A stretch of DNA of 24,511 bases from JAJYTL01 sp046705265 (GTDB lineage Bacteria > Pseudomonadota > Alphaproteobacteria > Ferrovibrionales > Ferrovibrionaceae): positions 1 to 24,511 of the forward strand of contig JBJKQL010000065.1 in assembly GCA_046705265.1 (NCBI GenBank), given 5' to 3'. Made by a program: the position numbers and the translations under genes. Positions 14,865 through 22,979 of the stretch are shown piece by piece. Positions within the stretch are counted from its first letter, which is position 1. Each line of letters begins with the position of its first letter. The notes below the pieces were generated by a model that worked only from the letters and a program-made list of their open reading frames with translations, was not told the DNA's origin and ran no database searches.

Positions 14865-15146
14865 TCACTCCGCCCAGCAAATCGCAAAGCTAAGAAAGCC
14901 TTGGGCGGGTTCAAGGCCGCGCACGATAGCCTTCGTAATAGCTGTGAACACGCTCTGCCGGCAGAGCAATAGCTTCAGCAAGCCTTCGGGGTCGGGACCG
15001 AGCTTCTTCACTGGATCACGCGTGATCCCCGGGACCATTCCACCTACCACCCAGCGCGACAAACTAAGTTCAATCATCGCAATGGCCGTCGTCTCTCGAT
15101 TAAGGACGACAGGAGATTTGCCGAGATGATATCTTGGTCGAGACAT
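14865..15146 (-). pseudogene. IS110-family transposase, N-terminal remnant (93 codons)
   Basis: ATG 15146, with GGGAGAGG upstream, opens MSRPRYHLGKSPVVLN, then IELSLSRWVVGGMVPGITRD and KKLGPDPEGLLKLL, the recognisable start of one IS110 transposase group (RuvC-like DEDD domain, first acidic residue region). A complete protein is 340-400 aa. Recognisable similarity ends at codon 60 (base 14967); the next 33 codons to 14865 are unrelated and lie beyond a perfect palindrome. The element was therefore truncated by deletion or recombination. The frame is open further upstream to 15452, but that section is the region before the transposase start and looks non-coding. Confidence 0.72.
14952..14967. 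repeat. perfect 16-bp palindrome at the IS110 breakpoint
   Basis: GCTCTGCCGGCAGAGC is a perfect palindrome of two 8-base arms with no spacer. Its right edge coincides with the last base of recognisable IS110 coding sequence (codon 60 on the minus strand). Confidence 0.6.
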
Positions 15147-15711
15147 GGGCCTCTCCCTCAGTTCATCGCACCAACGACGATTCCCTCTCGGCGCCTGGTC
15201 CCATAGCATCTTCTCAAACCCCGCCAGCACCGGCACGGTGAGATCATGGGTGACGACGTCGACGACCCAGGTCATGCTCCCGAGCATGTTTTGGGTAAGC
15301 GCATCCGGATGATATTCGAGGCCCCACATCGCTCGCTGATGGACTTGTTGCCATTCAGAACCTGCAAGGCTGCTCCCAACAATACGCCCGCCTTTGTTGG
15401 TAGCGTCTTTAATCCTCTCCCGAATGACCGTGGAATCCTCGCGATCTCCCATTGGACTTTCAATGGGATCGTATCAAATGCATGACACATTCATTTACTG
15501 ACGCATTCGCAGTTTTTCTTGCGGTACGGCAAAGCTACGAGCGTTCAGGCCTACCTGGAGCGAAGCGATTGCCTTGAAGGCGTGCGTTCCACACGGCAGC
15601 CATTGAGCCACCCCTCTTCAGATGGCAGGGCGCGACCTGTCATAATTAGAATAGATCGCGGCTTACGCCTGCGACGCAACGCGTGAAAGCGGGAAATAGC
15701 CACCTACCAAC
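15147..15711. other. upstream flank of the IS110 remnant and space before leuB end
   Basis: A minus frame is open from 15452 to the transposase start, with QNMLGSMTWVVDVVTHD in the middle, but it has no family match that I recognise. The rest (15453-15711) holds no gene or clear terminator for leuB. Confidence 0.4.
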
Positions 15712-16812
15712 CTAACAAGCTTGGTCAAGCGCGCCGATCACTGCGTCACCGAAGGCCGAGGTCGATACTGGTGTGATGTTGCGACTGGCGATGTCGCGGG
15801 TGCGGATGCCTCTCCCGATCGCGCGCTCGACCGTAGTTTCCAGGAGGTCCGCATCCTCGGGGCGGCCAAGCGAATGGCGAAGCGCCATAGCAAGGCTGAG
15901 GAGCGCCCCAGATGGATTGGCGATACCCTGTCCCGCAATGTCAGGCGCGCTGCCATGGATAGGCTCGTAGAGCGCCTTGCGCTTGCCCCGGCTGTCGGGC
16001 TCAGAGAACGAAGCCGAGGGCAGCATGCCAAGCGAGCCCGTGATCGTGCCGGCGCAGTCCGAGAGGATGTCGCCGAACATATTGCTGGTGACGACCACAT
16101 CGAATTGACGAGGGTTGAGGATGATCTGCATGGCGCAGTTGTCGACATAGAGATGGCGTAGCGTGAGATCGGAAAACTTTTCTGCATGGAGAGCTGTCAC
16201 TTCGCGCCGCCAGAGCTCTCCGACATCCATCACGTTTGCCTTGTCGACCGAGGTCACATGGTTTCGTCGAGTGCGCGCCATGTCGAAGGCCACTCGCGCG
16301 ATACGCTGAATTTCTGGTGTCGTATAAACATCGGTGTTGATGCCGCGTGCCACACCTCCCGGCAGACTTTCAATACCGTGCGGATCGCCGAAATAAATAC
16401 CACCCGCAAGCTCACGCACGATCACAAGGTCGACGCCGCGCGTAATATCGGCCTTCAAGGGCGAGATGTCGGCAAGCGGCGCGATCGCTTTGATCGGGCG
16501 GATATTGGCGAAGAGTCTAAGCTCTTTGCGGATACGGAGCAAACTGTCGCGTCGGCGCGTTGCGGCGGGGATTGCTTCATATTCTGGCCCACCGATGGCG
16601 CCGAAAAGAACCACGTCGGCGGCAAGAATATCGGCGAGCAGCCGATCGCTCAGCAACTCGCCGTCGCGCCGAAAAGCAGCCATGCCAAATGGCTCCTCTT
16701 GCACGGCAATGCCGAGCGAGCTTCGGCGGTCGAACCATGCCAAGGCTTTTTTCGCCTCGGTAATGACTTCTCTGCCAATGCCATCACCCGGCAGAATCAG
16801 TATTCGAATCAC
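15712..16812 (-). CDS. leuB: 3-isopropylmalate dehydrogenase
   Basis: The 366-aa enzyme oxidises and decarboxylates (2R,3S)-3-isopropylmalate with NAD+ in leucine synthesis. Visible: LPGDGIG at the N-terminus, substrate arginines in LLRIRKELRLFANIRP, VRELAGGIYFG (Arg and the catalytic Tyr), VTSVDKANVMD (catalytic Lys), YVDNCAMQ and NMFGDILSDCAG (metal aspartates), GSLGMLPSASF, and the NAD loop EPIHGSAPDIAGQGIANP. Some positions depart from canonical LeuB (VMDVGELWR for VLESSRLWR-like, SDCAG for SDEAS-like), suggesting a diverged copy. It starts with GTG 16812 with AGAGG six bases before, 43 bases after leuD. The LeuB pattern GIYFG argues against a D-malate or tartrate dehydrogenase. Confidence 0.92.
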   Translation of the reverse strand: MIRILILPGDGIGREVITEAKKALAWFDRRSSLGIAVQEEPFGMAAFRRDGELLSDRLLADILAADVVLFGAIGGPEYEAIPAATRRRDSLLRIRKELRLFANIRPIKAIAPLADISPLKADITRGVDLVIVRELAGGIYFGDPHGIESLPGGVARGINTDVYTTPEIQRIARVAFDMARTRRNHVTSVDKANVMDVGELWRREVTALHAEKFSDLTLRHLYVDNCAMQIILNPRQFDVVVTSNMFGDILSDCAGTITGSLGMLPSASFSEPDSRGKRKALYEPIHGSAPDIAGQGIANPSGALLSLAMALRHSLGRPEDADLLETTVERAIGRGIRTRDIASRNITPVSTSAFGDAVIGALDQAC

Positions 16813-16855
16813 CGTCGCCTCTTTTTATTTTCTCGTTTTCCTCATGCCTCAGCGC

Positions 16856-17470
16856 TCAGACATAGATCCACGGACGGGTGGCGCGATTTTTTGTCTCGAA
16901 GGCGCTGATCTCGACGTCGTAGCGCAAGGTCATGGCGATTTCATCCAGGCCCTGAAGGAGAGATTCGCGATTTGGCGCGTCAATAGCAAACGCGATCTCG
17001 AAGCCGCCTGGTGTGCGGATACGTTCCGATTTGAGGTCGACCAGAAACGGTTTCTTTCCCCCTGCCGTCTCGGCTTCCTGCGCCAGCCGCTCCACAATGG
17101 CGTTTGGCAGGATGATCGGAAGCACCCCGTTCTTGAAACAATTGTTATAAAATATATCACCAAAGCTTGGCGCGATCAGGCAGCGGATGCCGAAACGCTC
17201 GAGCGCCCAAACCGCACCCTCGCGCGATGAACCGCAACCGAAATTAGCTCCGGCGATGAGAATGCGTGCGTTACAATAGCCTGGCCGGTTGAGGATGAAT
17301 TCGGGATTTTCCTTGCCGGGCGAAAGATAGCGGAGCGGCTCCAGCGCATAGGGTCCGAGTTCTTCCCGCTCGAGAAAGACCAGCCGGTCGATCGGGATAA
17401 TGATATCGGTATTGACATTGACGCGCATCAGGGGCGCAGCAATGGCTTCGAGACTAATGAACTTTTCCAT
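16856..17470 (-). CDS. leuD: 3-isopropylmalate dehydratase small subunit
   Basis: The 204-aa protein has the swivelling aconitase C-terminal domain: NVNTDIIIPIDRLVFL at the start, the conserved GANFGCGSSREGAVWAL (substrate-binding serines and arginine), APSFGDIFYNNCFKNGVLPI and a C-terminal helix. It joins LeuC to form isopropylmalate isomerase in the cytosol. Start and upstream stop overlap in TAATG, so translation is coupled to leuC. Length is normal for a bacterial LeuD. Confidence 0.94.
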   Translation of the reverse strand: MEKFISLEAIAAPLMRVNVNTDIIIPIDRLVFLEREELGPYALEPLRYLSPGKENPEFILNRPGYCNARILIAGANFGCGSSREGAVWALERFGIRCLIAPSFGDIFYNNCFKNGVLPIILPNAIVERLAQEAETAGGKKPFLVDLKSERIRTPGGFEIAFAIDAPNRESLLQGLDEIAMTLRYDVEISAFETKNRATRPWIYV

Positions 17471-18891
17471 TACGAAGCGTTCGTGAATGCGCGGACATCG
17501 ACGAGATGTCCGGTGACCGCAGCCGCCGTTGCCGTTGTGGGACTTGCCAAGTGACTGCGGCTTCCCGGGCCCTGGCGGCCGACGAAATTACGATTCGAGG
17601 TCGAGACGCAGCGCTCACCCGGGCCTATCACTTCGCCGTTCGATGCCAAGCACATGGAACAGCCCGGCTCGCGCCAATCGAAACCCGCAGCGCGGAAGAT
17701 GCGATCAAGGCCTTCCGCCTCAGCCGCTTTTTTCACCTGTTGCGAGCCCGGCACCACCCAGGCGGTAACGCCTGGTGCGACCTTGCGGCCACGTGCGATT
17801 GCCGCGGCAGCGCGGAGATCGCTCAGCCGGCTGTTGGTGCAAGAGCCGATAAAGACGCGATCAATCTTCACCCCCACGAGGGGCGTACCGGGTTTGAGGT
17901 CCATATAGGCAAGCGCCGCCTCCATCGCCCTGCGCTTGGCTGGGTCTGCCAGCGTGCTTGGATCCGGAATACGGCCGTCGATACCGAGGGCATATTCCGG
18001 GCTCGTGCCCCAGGTGACCTGCGGGGCAATCTCAGCGGTGTCGATCGCTATCTCGCAATCAAAGTCGGCATTTTCATCGGTTTTGAGCCCTCGCCATTCA
18101 GCAAGTGCGCGGTCCCACATCTCGTCTTTCGGCGCGAAAGGACGGCCGGCGAGGTAATTAAAGGTGCGCTCATCCGGTGCCACCATGCCGGTGCGTGCGC
18201 CAAACTCGATCGCAAGGTTGCAGATCGTAAGGCGCGCCTCGATGTCGAACGCACGGATGGCTGAGCCACCGAATTCCACCGCATAGCCCGTGCCCGCGGC
18301 GGCGCCGCGCTGAGCAATCAAGTAAAGGATCAAGTCTTTGGCCTCGACGCTCTTGGCCGGCTGGCCCTCAAAGCGCACTCGCATTCGCTTCGGCTTGCGC
18401 TGGGTCAAGGTTTGGGTGGCAAGCACATGAGCGACCTCAGTCGAGCCGATTCCGAAAGCGAGAGCTCCGACGCCGCCATGTGTGCAGGTATGGCTGTCGC
18501 CGCAGACGAGCGTCGTTCCCGGCAGCGACAGGCCAAGCTCGGGGCCAATGACGTGGACGATGCCCTGGCTTGCTTCATTGATGTCAAAGAGGCGGATCCG
18601 GTGGTGCAGGCAACTCCGGCGCAAGCTCGGCACGTATTTAGCGCTGCGCGGGCTGGTGTCATCGTGCCGCCCGGCCTCGGTCGAGACCGTGTGATCCGGC
18701 GTTGCGAAAGCCAGCTCCGGCCGGCGCACGTCACGGCCCTGTTTACTCAGCTCTTCGAGCGCTCGTGCGCCACTCAAATCGTGCAACAGGTGACGATCTA
18801 TGTAGAGCAGAGAAAGACCGTGACCGAAATCGGCGACAACGTGTCGATCCCATACCTTATCGAACAATGTTGCCGGCTGCGTTTCGGACAT
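17470..18891 (-). CDS. leuC: 3-isopropylmalate dehydratase large subunit
   Basis: The 473-aa [4Fe-4S] protein converts 2-isopropylmalate to the 3-isomer together with LeuD. Markers: TLFDKVWDRHVV at the N-terminus, VCGDSHTCTHGGVGALAFGI, GTGYAVEFGGSAIRAF, VFIGSCTNSRLSDLR (first cluster Cys) and EPGCSMCLASN (other two), then the GERCVSTSNRNFVGRQGPGS block. I use ATG 18891 with AAGGAG just upstream rather than the in-frame start 16 codons earlier. It is the first gene of leuCDB and no leuA is nearby, so the condensing enzyme must be elsewhere. This could be the main leucine pathway or a second copy used in another chain elongation. Confidence 0.94.
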   Translation of the reverse strand: MSETQPATLFDKVWDRHVVADFGHGLSLLYIDRHLLHDLSGARALEELSKQGRDVRRPELAFATPDHTVSTEAGRHDDTSPRSAKYVPSLRRSCLHHRIRLFDINEASQGIVHVIGPELGLSLPGTTLVCGDSHTCTHGGVGALAFGIGSTEVAHVLATQTLTQRKPKRMRVRFEGQPAKSVEAKDLILYLIAQRGAAAGTGYAVEFGGSAIRAFDIEARLTICNLAIEFGARTGMVAPDERTFNYLAGRPFAPKDEMWDRALAEWRGLKTDENADFDCEIAIDTAEIAPQVTWGTSPEYALGIDGRIPDPSTLADPAKRRAMEAALAYMDLKPGTPLVGVKIDRVFIGSCTNSRLSDLRAAAAIARGRKVAPGVTAWVVPGSQQVKKAAEAEGLDRIFRAAGFDWREPGCSMCLASNGEVIGPGERCVSTSNRNFVGRQGPGSRSHLASPTTATAAAVTGHLVDVRAFTNAS

Positions 18892-19336
18892 CTCTCTCCT
18901 TCGCCGAAGCTCCCTCGATGGCCGCCAAGCTGAGCCCAATCGTAGCGGAATGAACTCAGTCTAGGAACCATAAATGGCACTTTCAGCTCTTGAAACGAGC
19001 CTCCGTCCAGCGGGCGAGAAACGAGCCCCACGCTCACATCGGGATGGAAGGCCGAGCTTAAGCAGCTTCCAGAGAACATTGAGAAGCCACCGTTCATGCT
19101 GCCCGCGAAGACGACAGACTTCTGTCGCGAACGGATGAAGAAGATCGGCGTTTGCGGGCTTCAAGAGTTTCTTTCGACTCGCTCGCGCCTCGCGGCTGGC
19201 CGAACAGTCCTAAATGAAATAAGTTCTCGGCTGGTTCAATGTACCGACGAAGAACGAGCGTGCCGTTCCAGCCGAGCAACAGTTTGCGGAGCATCTTCTT
19301 GAGCAAGCGCGAGGCTATCTTGAGAGGTCGAAAGTC
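18892..19336. other. divergent intergenic region, leuC to amidohydrolase
   Basis: It must hold the promoters of leuCDB (minus) and of the amidohydrolase (plus), but I cannot place either securely. It contains a strong inverted repeat (19112-19127) and, on the plus strand, 38 codons (19223-19336) open in the amidohydrolase frame. Confidence 0.4.
19112..19127. promoter_or_regulatory. inverted repeat, candidate operator
   Basis: CGACAGA-CT-TCTGTCG has perfect 7-bp arms with a 2-base centre. It lies about 220 bases upstream of both divergent genes, and outer CCGTTC (from 19091) and GAACGG (19129-19134) add partial symmetry. Confidence 0.35.
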
Positions 19337-20179
19337 ATGCAGACTCTGGATGCTCAAGTGCACGTCTATGAGCACAATCACCGCGGGCGCCCTTGGGCCG
19401 CCGTTCTTCCCGGGCCGGCAGAGGTCACCGGCGATGACATGGTCGCCGCGATGGAGGCTGTCGGTGTTGATGGTGCGCTGTTGGTCTCGCCCTTCACGAT
19501 GTACCGCTATGACCCTAGCTACGCGCTTGAAGTTTACGCTGCTTATCCCGGCCGGTTCGGGTTGATCAAACCAGTCGATCCAAATGATCCCGGTGTGGCC
19601 GACACTATCGGCGATTGGGCGGGCACCGCCGGTGCGGCCGGCATCCGCCTGATGCTGAGTTATGGCCTATCGGAGGACGCGGCCGACCCTGGTATTAACC
19701 GAGTGCTAGCTGCCGCCGCGCGGCACTCCTTGCCGGTCAATCTCCTAGCCTGGGGACGCTTGGAGCAGGCCAGATTTCTGGCGGCGCGAAATCCCGATAC
19801 CATTCTTGTGATAGATCATCTCGGGTTGCCGCAGCCGTTCAAGCCGCCAGTGCCGGCGGAACCCTTTTCTGATCTTTCAAAGCTGCTGGCACTGGCAGCT
19901 CACGATAACGTCGCGGTCAAGATCACCGGCGTTTGCGCGCTGTCTCACGAATCGTTTCCCTACAAAGACTTATGGAATCCTCTATTTCGCGTCTTCGACG
20001 CCTTTGGCTTTCATCGTTGCATGTGGGGTACCGACTGGACGCGCACCGTCGCATTCTTGACGTACAGGCAGGGTGTCGAAACGTTTCATGTCATGGAGGG
20101 CCTCTCCAACACCGATCGCGCCGCTCTGATGGGAGAGACGTTAGCGCGGATATACAAGTGGTCTCCGTCGAATGTTTGA
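19337..20179 (+). CDS. amidohydrolase family protein (COG3618-like TIM-barrel metal hydrolase)
   Basis: The 280-aa protein begins QTLDAQVHVYEHN, the amidohydrolase-2 opening (D-x-Q/H-x-H). It continues with MEAVGVDGALLVSPFTMYRY, GRFGLIKPVDPNDP, GIRLML, the LVIDHLGLPQP segment with the barrel histidine, KITGVCALSHES and MWGTDWTR, where the Asp is the metal/catalytic acid. This set is shared with 2-pyrone-4,6-dicarboxylate lactonase (LigI) and fucono-lactonase-like enzymes, so lactone hydrolysis is likelier than amide hydrolysis. AGAGG lies nine bases before the ATG. It diverges from leuCDB and meets the MBL remnant tail to tail with a 23-base gap. The substrate is unknown. Confidence 0.88.
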   Translation: MQTLDAQVHVYEHNHRGRPWAAVLPGPAEVTGDDMVAAMEAVGVDGALLVSPFTMYRYDPSYALEVYAAYPGRFGLIKPVDPNDPGVADTIGDWAGTAGAAGIRLMLSYGLSEDAADPGINRVLAAAARHSLPVNLLAWGRLEQARFLAARNPDTILVIDHLGLPQPFKPPVPAEPFSDLSKLLALAAHDNVAVKITGVCALSHESFPYKDLWNPLFRVFDAFGFHRCMWGTDWTRTVAFLTYRQGVETFHVMEGLSNTDRAALMGETLARIYKWSPSNV

Positions 20180-20202
20180 TCGGGTTCCTTTAATGCGCTG
20201 CT

Positions 20203-20448
20203 CTACTCGCCCATCACAGTGATGCAGTGAGTGTGATTGCGCAATGCGCCAAGACCGGTGACGTGATCGGCGTGCAGATGCGTATCAACTGCCTTGACCA
20301 GATTCAGGTCCAGGTCGCGCATCAAGTGCAGATAACGATCGACCTTCTTCAGCACGGGGTCGATGATCAGCGCCTCACCGCCGCGACGGCTGGCAATGAG
20401 ATAGGAGTAGGTGCAGGAAATCGATTCGAAGAGCTGGCGAAAAATCAT
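20203..20448 (-). pseudogene. MBL-fold hydrolase (persulfide dioxygenase/ETHE1-like), truncated
   Basis: ATG 20448, with AAGGGTG five bases upstream, opens MIFRQLFESISCTYSYLIAS, then EALIIDPVLKKVDRYL and VKAVDTHLHADHVTGLGAL, whose HxHxDH motif binds the iron in ETHE1/Blh-type enzymes. The frame stops at TAG right after HCITVMGE, where related proteins continue for another 150 or more residues (usual length about 240-350) with the remaining metal ligands. After the stop no related sequence is seen before the amidohydrolase end. So only the first third remains and it cannot be functional. Confidence 0.75.
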
Positions 20449-20468
20449 AATTCACCCTTCTGCAACCG

Positions 20469-20499
20469 GGAACCCAGGCGGACTCACCGTCCGGGTTCC
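20469..20499. other. hairpin in front of the MBL remnant
   Basis: GGAACCC (20469-20475) pairs with GGGTTCC (20493-20499), and inside GGAC (20480-20483) pairs with GTCC (20489-20492), leaving a 4-base bulge. It lies within 25-50 bases upstream of the MBL start in its untranslated leader. It might be a structured leader or a mobile-element end. Confidence 0.3.
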
Positions 20500-20599
20500 G
20501 CTGGCGTAGCCCTGTGTCTACGCGACAACCCGCAGTGGATATTCTTATCAGATTCATCCGACTCGGGATTCTATACTTTTGCCAGGCGGGAAAACTGGG

Positions 20600-20940
20600 C
20601 CAGGACTTCGCAGGGCACGAAAACCTATGAGTGAGTTCGCCCTTCGACTTGCTGAGGCCGCACAGCATTGAGCCGAAGAGGAACGGGACCATTGCACGTT
20701 GCAAAGCCCCGTTGCGCCTGAACAGGTCCCCAAGTTTACCATCGATTGACATGGCCATGGCGGTGGCCAGCAGGTAGGCAGTTCTGATCCATGACAGATG
20801 GGCCAGTCCACCAAACTCGCCCATGATCGTCGGCCGCGCCGTCGAGACGGTCGTTTAATCAAGTGGGACGAGCAACACCACCAGAGTCAACGCGCCGAAG
20901 ATTACGCAGACGGGCTGGCGTTGGGTTGCGGGATAGGGGT
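20600..20940 (-). pseudogene. DHA2-type MFS drug transporter (EmrB/QacA family), degraded N-terminal piece
   Basis: The minus strand reads VIFGALTLVVLLVPLD, then an in-frame TAA (20857-20855) exactly where the family has Gln in LDQT, then TTVSTARPTIMGEFGGLAHL, SWIRTAYLLATAMAMS and GKLGDLFRRNGALQ (motif A after TM2), GSMLCGLSKS, and after a frameshift near 20645 SLIGFRALRSPGP. This is the first three to four helices of a 14-helix exporter. The rest is deleted before the MBL leader. At least one nonsense change, one frameshift and a large deletion are visible. Confidence 0.75.
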
Positions 20941-21163
20941 CCGCAGAGAAGTCATGTTGGCAACAACATTGATAGGCCGAGCCAAGCAAGACGCTGCTCC
21001 AGCCTACGCCTTATGTCGCGGCGCGCGTCTGCTATGTCCATTTTTGGACCGGCCCGCTCTATTTCATATCGTCAGACCCATTATTCGGCACCTATCCAGG
21101 GTCAAGCGTCACACCGATTCATATCTCAGGAGGCGGCGCGGCCGCCGGCCGTCCTCGGGTTAG

Positions 21164-22507
21164 TTAGGCCAAGGCTACCTGAGTCGCTTTGGCGCTGCCT
21201 TGGTGTCGTCGGCGGCCGTTGCCGTTCGGGCGCTTTTGTCTGCGACCGTGACCCTGCTCCTGTCCGTGACCGTTACGAGCCTTGGGCCGCTTGTGCGCTC
21301 CGCGGTGCGGCCGCGACGGACGGCCCGGCTTTGCACCTGCTGAATGGGTTGTGGCTGAGGCCACGGCGCAGAAGGGATGGTCGGCGACCACCACAATGCC
21401 TCGCCGGGTGACCTTCTCGATCGCGTGCAAGAGTGGCCGTTCGGTGCCGTCACAGAACGCGAGAGCAATGCCGTCGGCGCCAGCCCGGGCGGTGCGGCCG
21501 ATGCGATGGACATAGGTCTCAGGGACTTCCGGCAGATCAAAATTCACCACGTGGCTGATGCCGTCGATGTCGATGCCACGGGCCGCGATATCCGTCGCAA
21601 CCAGAACCCGGGCGCGGCCGTCGCGGAAATCAGCCAGTGCCCGCTGGCGCTGGGTCTGCGACTTATTGCCGTGGATCGCGCGGGCGGCGATGCCGGCCTT
21701 GTCCAATAGCCGGGTGATGCGGTCGGCACCATGCTTCGTGCGCGAAAAGACCAGCGTGCGGAACAGTGCCGGGTCTTTCAGAAGCTGGATAAGGAGTGCC
21801 GGCTTGTTCTCCTTGTCCAGGAAATAGACCCGCTGGTCAATACGCTCGACCGTGGTCGCGGCCGGCGTCACGGTGACCCGCACCGGATCGTTTAGGATGC
21901 CGTCCGCGAGCTCGGCGATCGGCGCCGGCATGGTGGCGGAGAAGAACAGCGTTTGGCGCGTCTTAGGCAGCGCGGCCACGACCCGTTTGACGTCGCGGAT
22001 GAAGCCCATGTCGAGCATGCGATCGGCTTCATCCAGGACGAAGACCGAGAGATCGGTGAGGCGCAGATAGCCCTGTTGCATAAGATCGAGGAGCCGGCCC
22101 GGTGTCGCCACCAGGATGTCAACACCGTGGGCCAGCATCTGCACCTGTGGCCGCTGCGGCACGCCGCCGAAGATCACTCCGGTGCGAAGGGCCATGTGGC
22201 GGCCATAGCTTTGAAAGCTCTCGGCGATCTGGGCTGCGAGCTCCCGGGTCGGGGTGAGGATCAAGGCACGGGCCGAATTTCGCGGCGGATTCATGCGCAC
22301 CGCCCCAAGCCGCTGCAGGATTGGCAACGCGAAGGCCGCAGTCTTGCCGGTGCCCGTCTGAGCGATACCGAGGAGATCGCGGCCGGCAAGGAGATGCGGG
22401 ATCGCCTGCGCCTGGATCGGAGTCGGTGTCTGGTAGTTCTCCGCCCGGACGGCGCGTAGTAGCGGCTCGACGAGGGCGAGATTGGCAAAAGCAAAGGAAT
22501 GAGTCAC
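21164..22507 (-). CDS. DEAD-box RNA helicase, RhlE-like
   Basis: The 447-aa protein has every helicase motif: Q motif (F..LALVEPLLRAV ... PTPIQAQAIP), I AQTGTGKT, Ia PTRELA, Ib TPGRLLDL, II DEAD, III SAT, IV LVFSRTKHGAD, V ATDIAARGID and VI HRIGRTARAG. Two RecA-like domains span residues about 1-375. From about 385 the protein becomes basic and Gly/His/Arg/Lys-rich (KPGRPSRPHRGAHKRPKAR and after), a typical unstructured RNA-binding tail. Role: ATP-dependent RNA remodelling in ribosome assembly, mRNA decay or cold adaptation. It starts with GTG 22507; GAGAAAG lies about 10 bases upstream. The 470-base gap before it may contain a structured leader. The tail fits the RhlE group better than CsdA. 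Confidence 0.93.
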   Translation of the reverse strand: MTHSFAFANLALVEPLLRAVRAENYQTPTPIQAQAIPHLLAGRDLLGIAQTGTGKTAAFALPILQRLGAVRMNPPRNSARALILTPTRELAAQIAESFQSYGRHMALRTGVIFGGVPQRPQVQMLAHGVDILVATPGRLLDLMQQGYLRLTDLSVFVLDEADRMLDMGFIRDVKRVVAALPKTRQTLFFSATMPAPIAELADGILNDPVRVTVTPAATTVERIDQRVYFLDKENKPALLIQLLKDPALFRTLVFSRTKHGADRITRLLDKAGIAARAIHGNKSQTQRQRALADFRDGRARVLVATDIAARGIDIDGISHVVNFDLPEVPETYVHRIGRTARAGADGIALAFCDGTERPLLHAIEKVTRRGIVVVADHPFCAVASATTHSAGAKPGRPSRPHRGAHKRPKARNGHGQEQGHGRRQKRPNGNGRRRHQGSAKATQVALA

Positions 22508-22979
22508 GGGTATCTGACTTTCTCAATAAGCAATTGACAGGCGCCCCCGCAGTCTCTTCCGCGGCACAAGGGAGCCCGTTTGCGTTGTGGCCTGCCTCGC
22601 GCGCGACGAGGTGCCTTGGCATCTATCGGGGATAATCTCGAAATGCGGGCGCTTCAGGCTGGGCCGATGGCCCGGCGGTTCCAAGCGCCCCGCGCGATTA
22701 CGAGGAAATGATAGCGCGCACACCATCGCCGCTTCTGGCGGAAAAGTCAAGGCAATGGCTCGACTTCGACGCCTAAGTCGCATCCCGGCCACAAAAATTC
22801 ACATCAATCCAAGCGCTGAGGCCGGGGATACCTACCTCGGCCAAGCCGAGCATGGCCCGGATAGTCCGGCCTATCAGATCCAATACACAGCCTCTCTGCC
22901 GCGGGCTCGTGGTGTGAACCCGTGGGGGCCTAGCCGGTGGGCGCGACTTCTGGAGGTGGCGACGTGTTGACCATTTCCA
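22508..22979. other. region between mscS-like gene and DEAD-box gene
   Basis: No gene is supported; a plus frame (22587-22970) is an Arg/Pro-rich shadow. It holds two adjacent hairpins (22836-22871). The left half is the probable leader of the helicase gene. Confidence 0.4.
22836..22871. other. two adjacent hairpins
   Basis: CTCGGC-CAA-GCCGAG (22836-22850, perfect 6-bp stem) is followed by GGCC-C-GGA-TAG-TCC-GGCC (22854-22871, 7-bp stem with one bulged C). They lie about 110 bases after the channel gene stop (minus) and about 330 before the helicase start. No T-run follows. They may be a weak terminator or a leader structure. Confidence 0.35.

Noticed and set aside
15147..15452. Upstream extension of the IS110 reading frame
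   Set aside because: Recognisable IS110 text starts only at ATG 15146, which has its own GGGAGAGG; the upstream peptide is unlike the family and is probably the element's leader or flank.
15712..16812. D-malate or tartrate dehydrogenase instead of LeuB
   Set aside because: The GIYFG and RIRKELRLFANIRP segments and the linked leuC and leuD genes fit isopropylmalate dehydrogenase.
22587..22970. Plus frame of 127 codons in the helicase/channel gap
   Set aside because: Arg/Pro-rich, contains the two hairpins, no start signal or family match.
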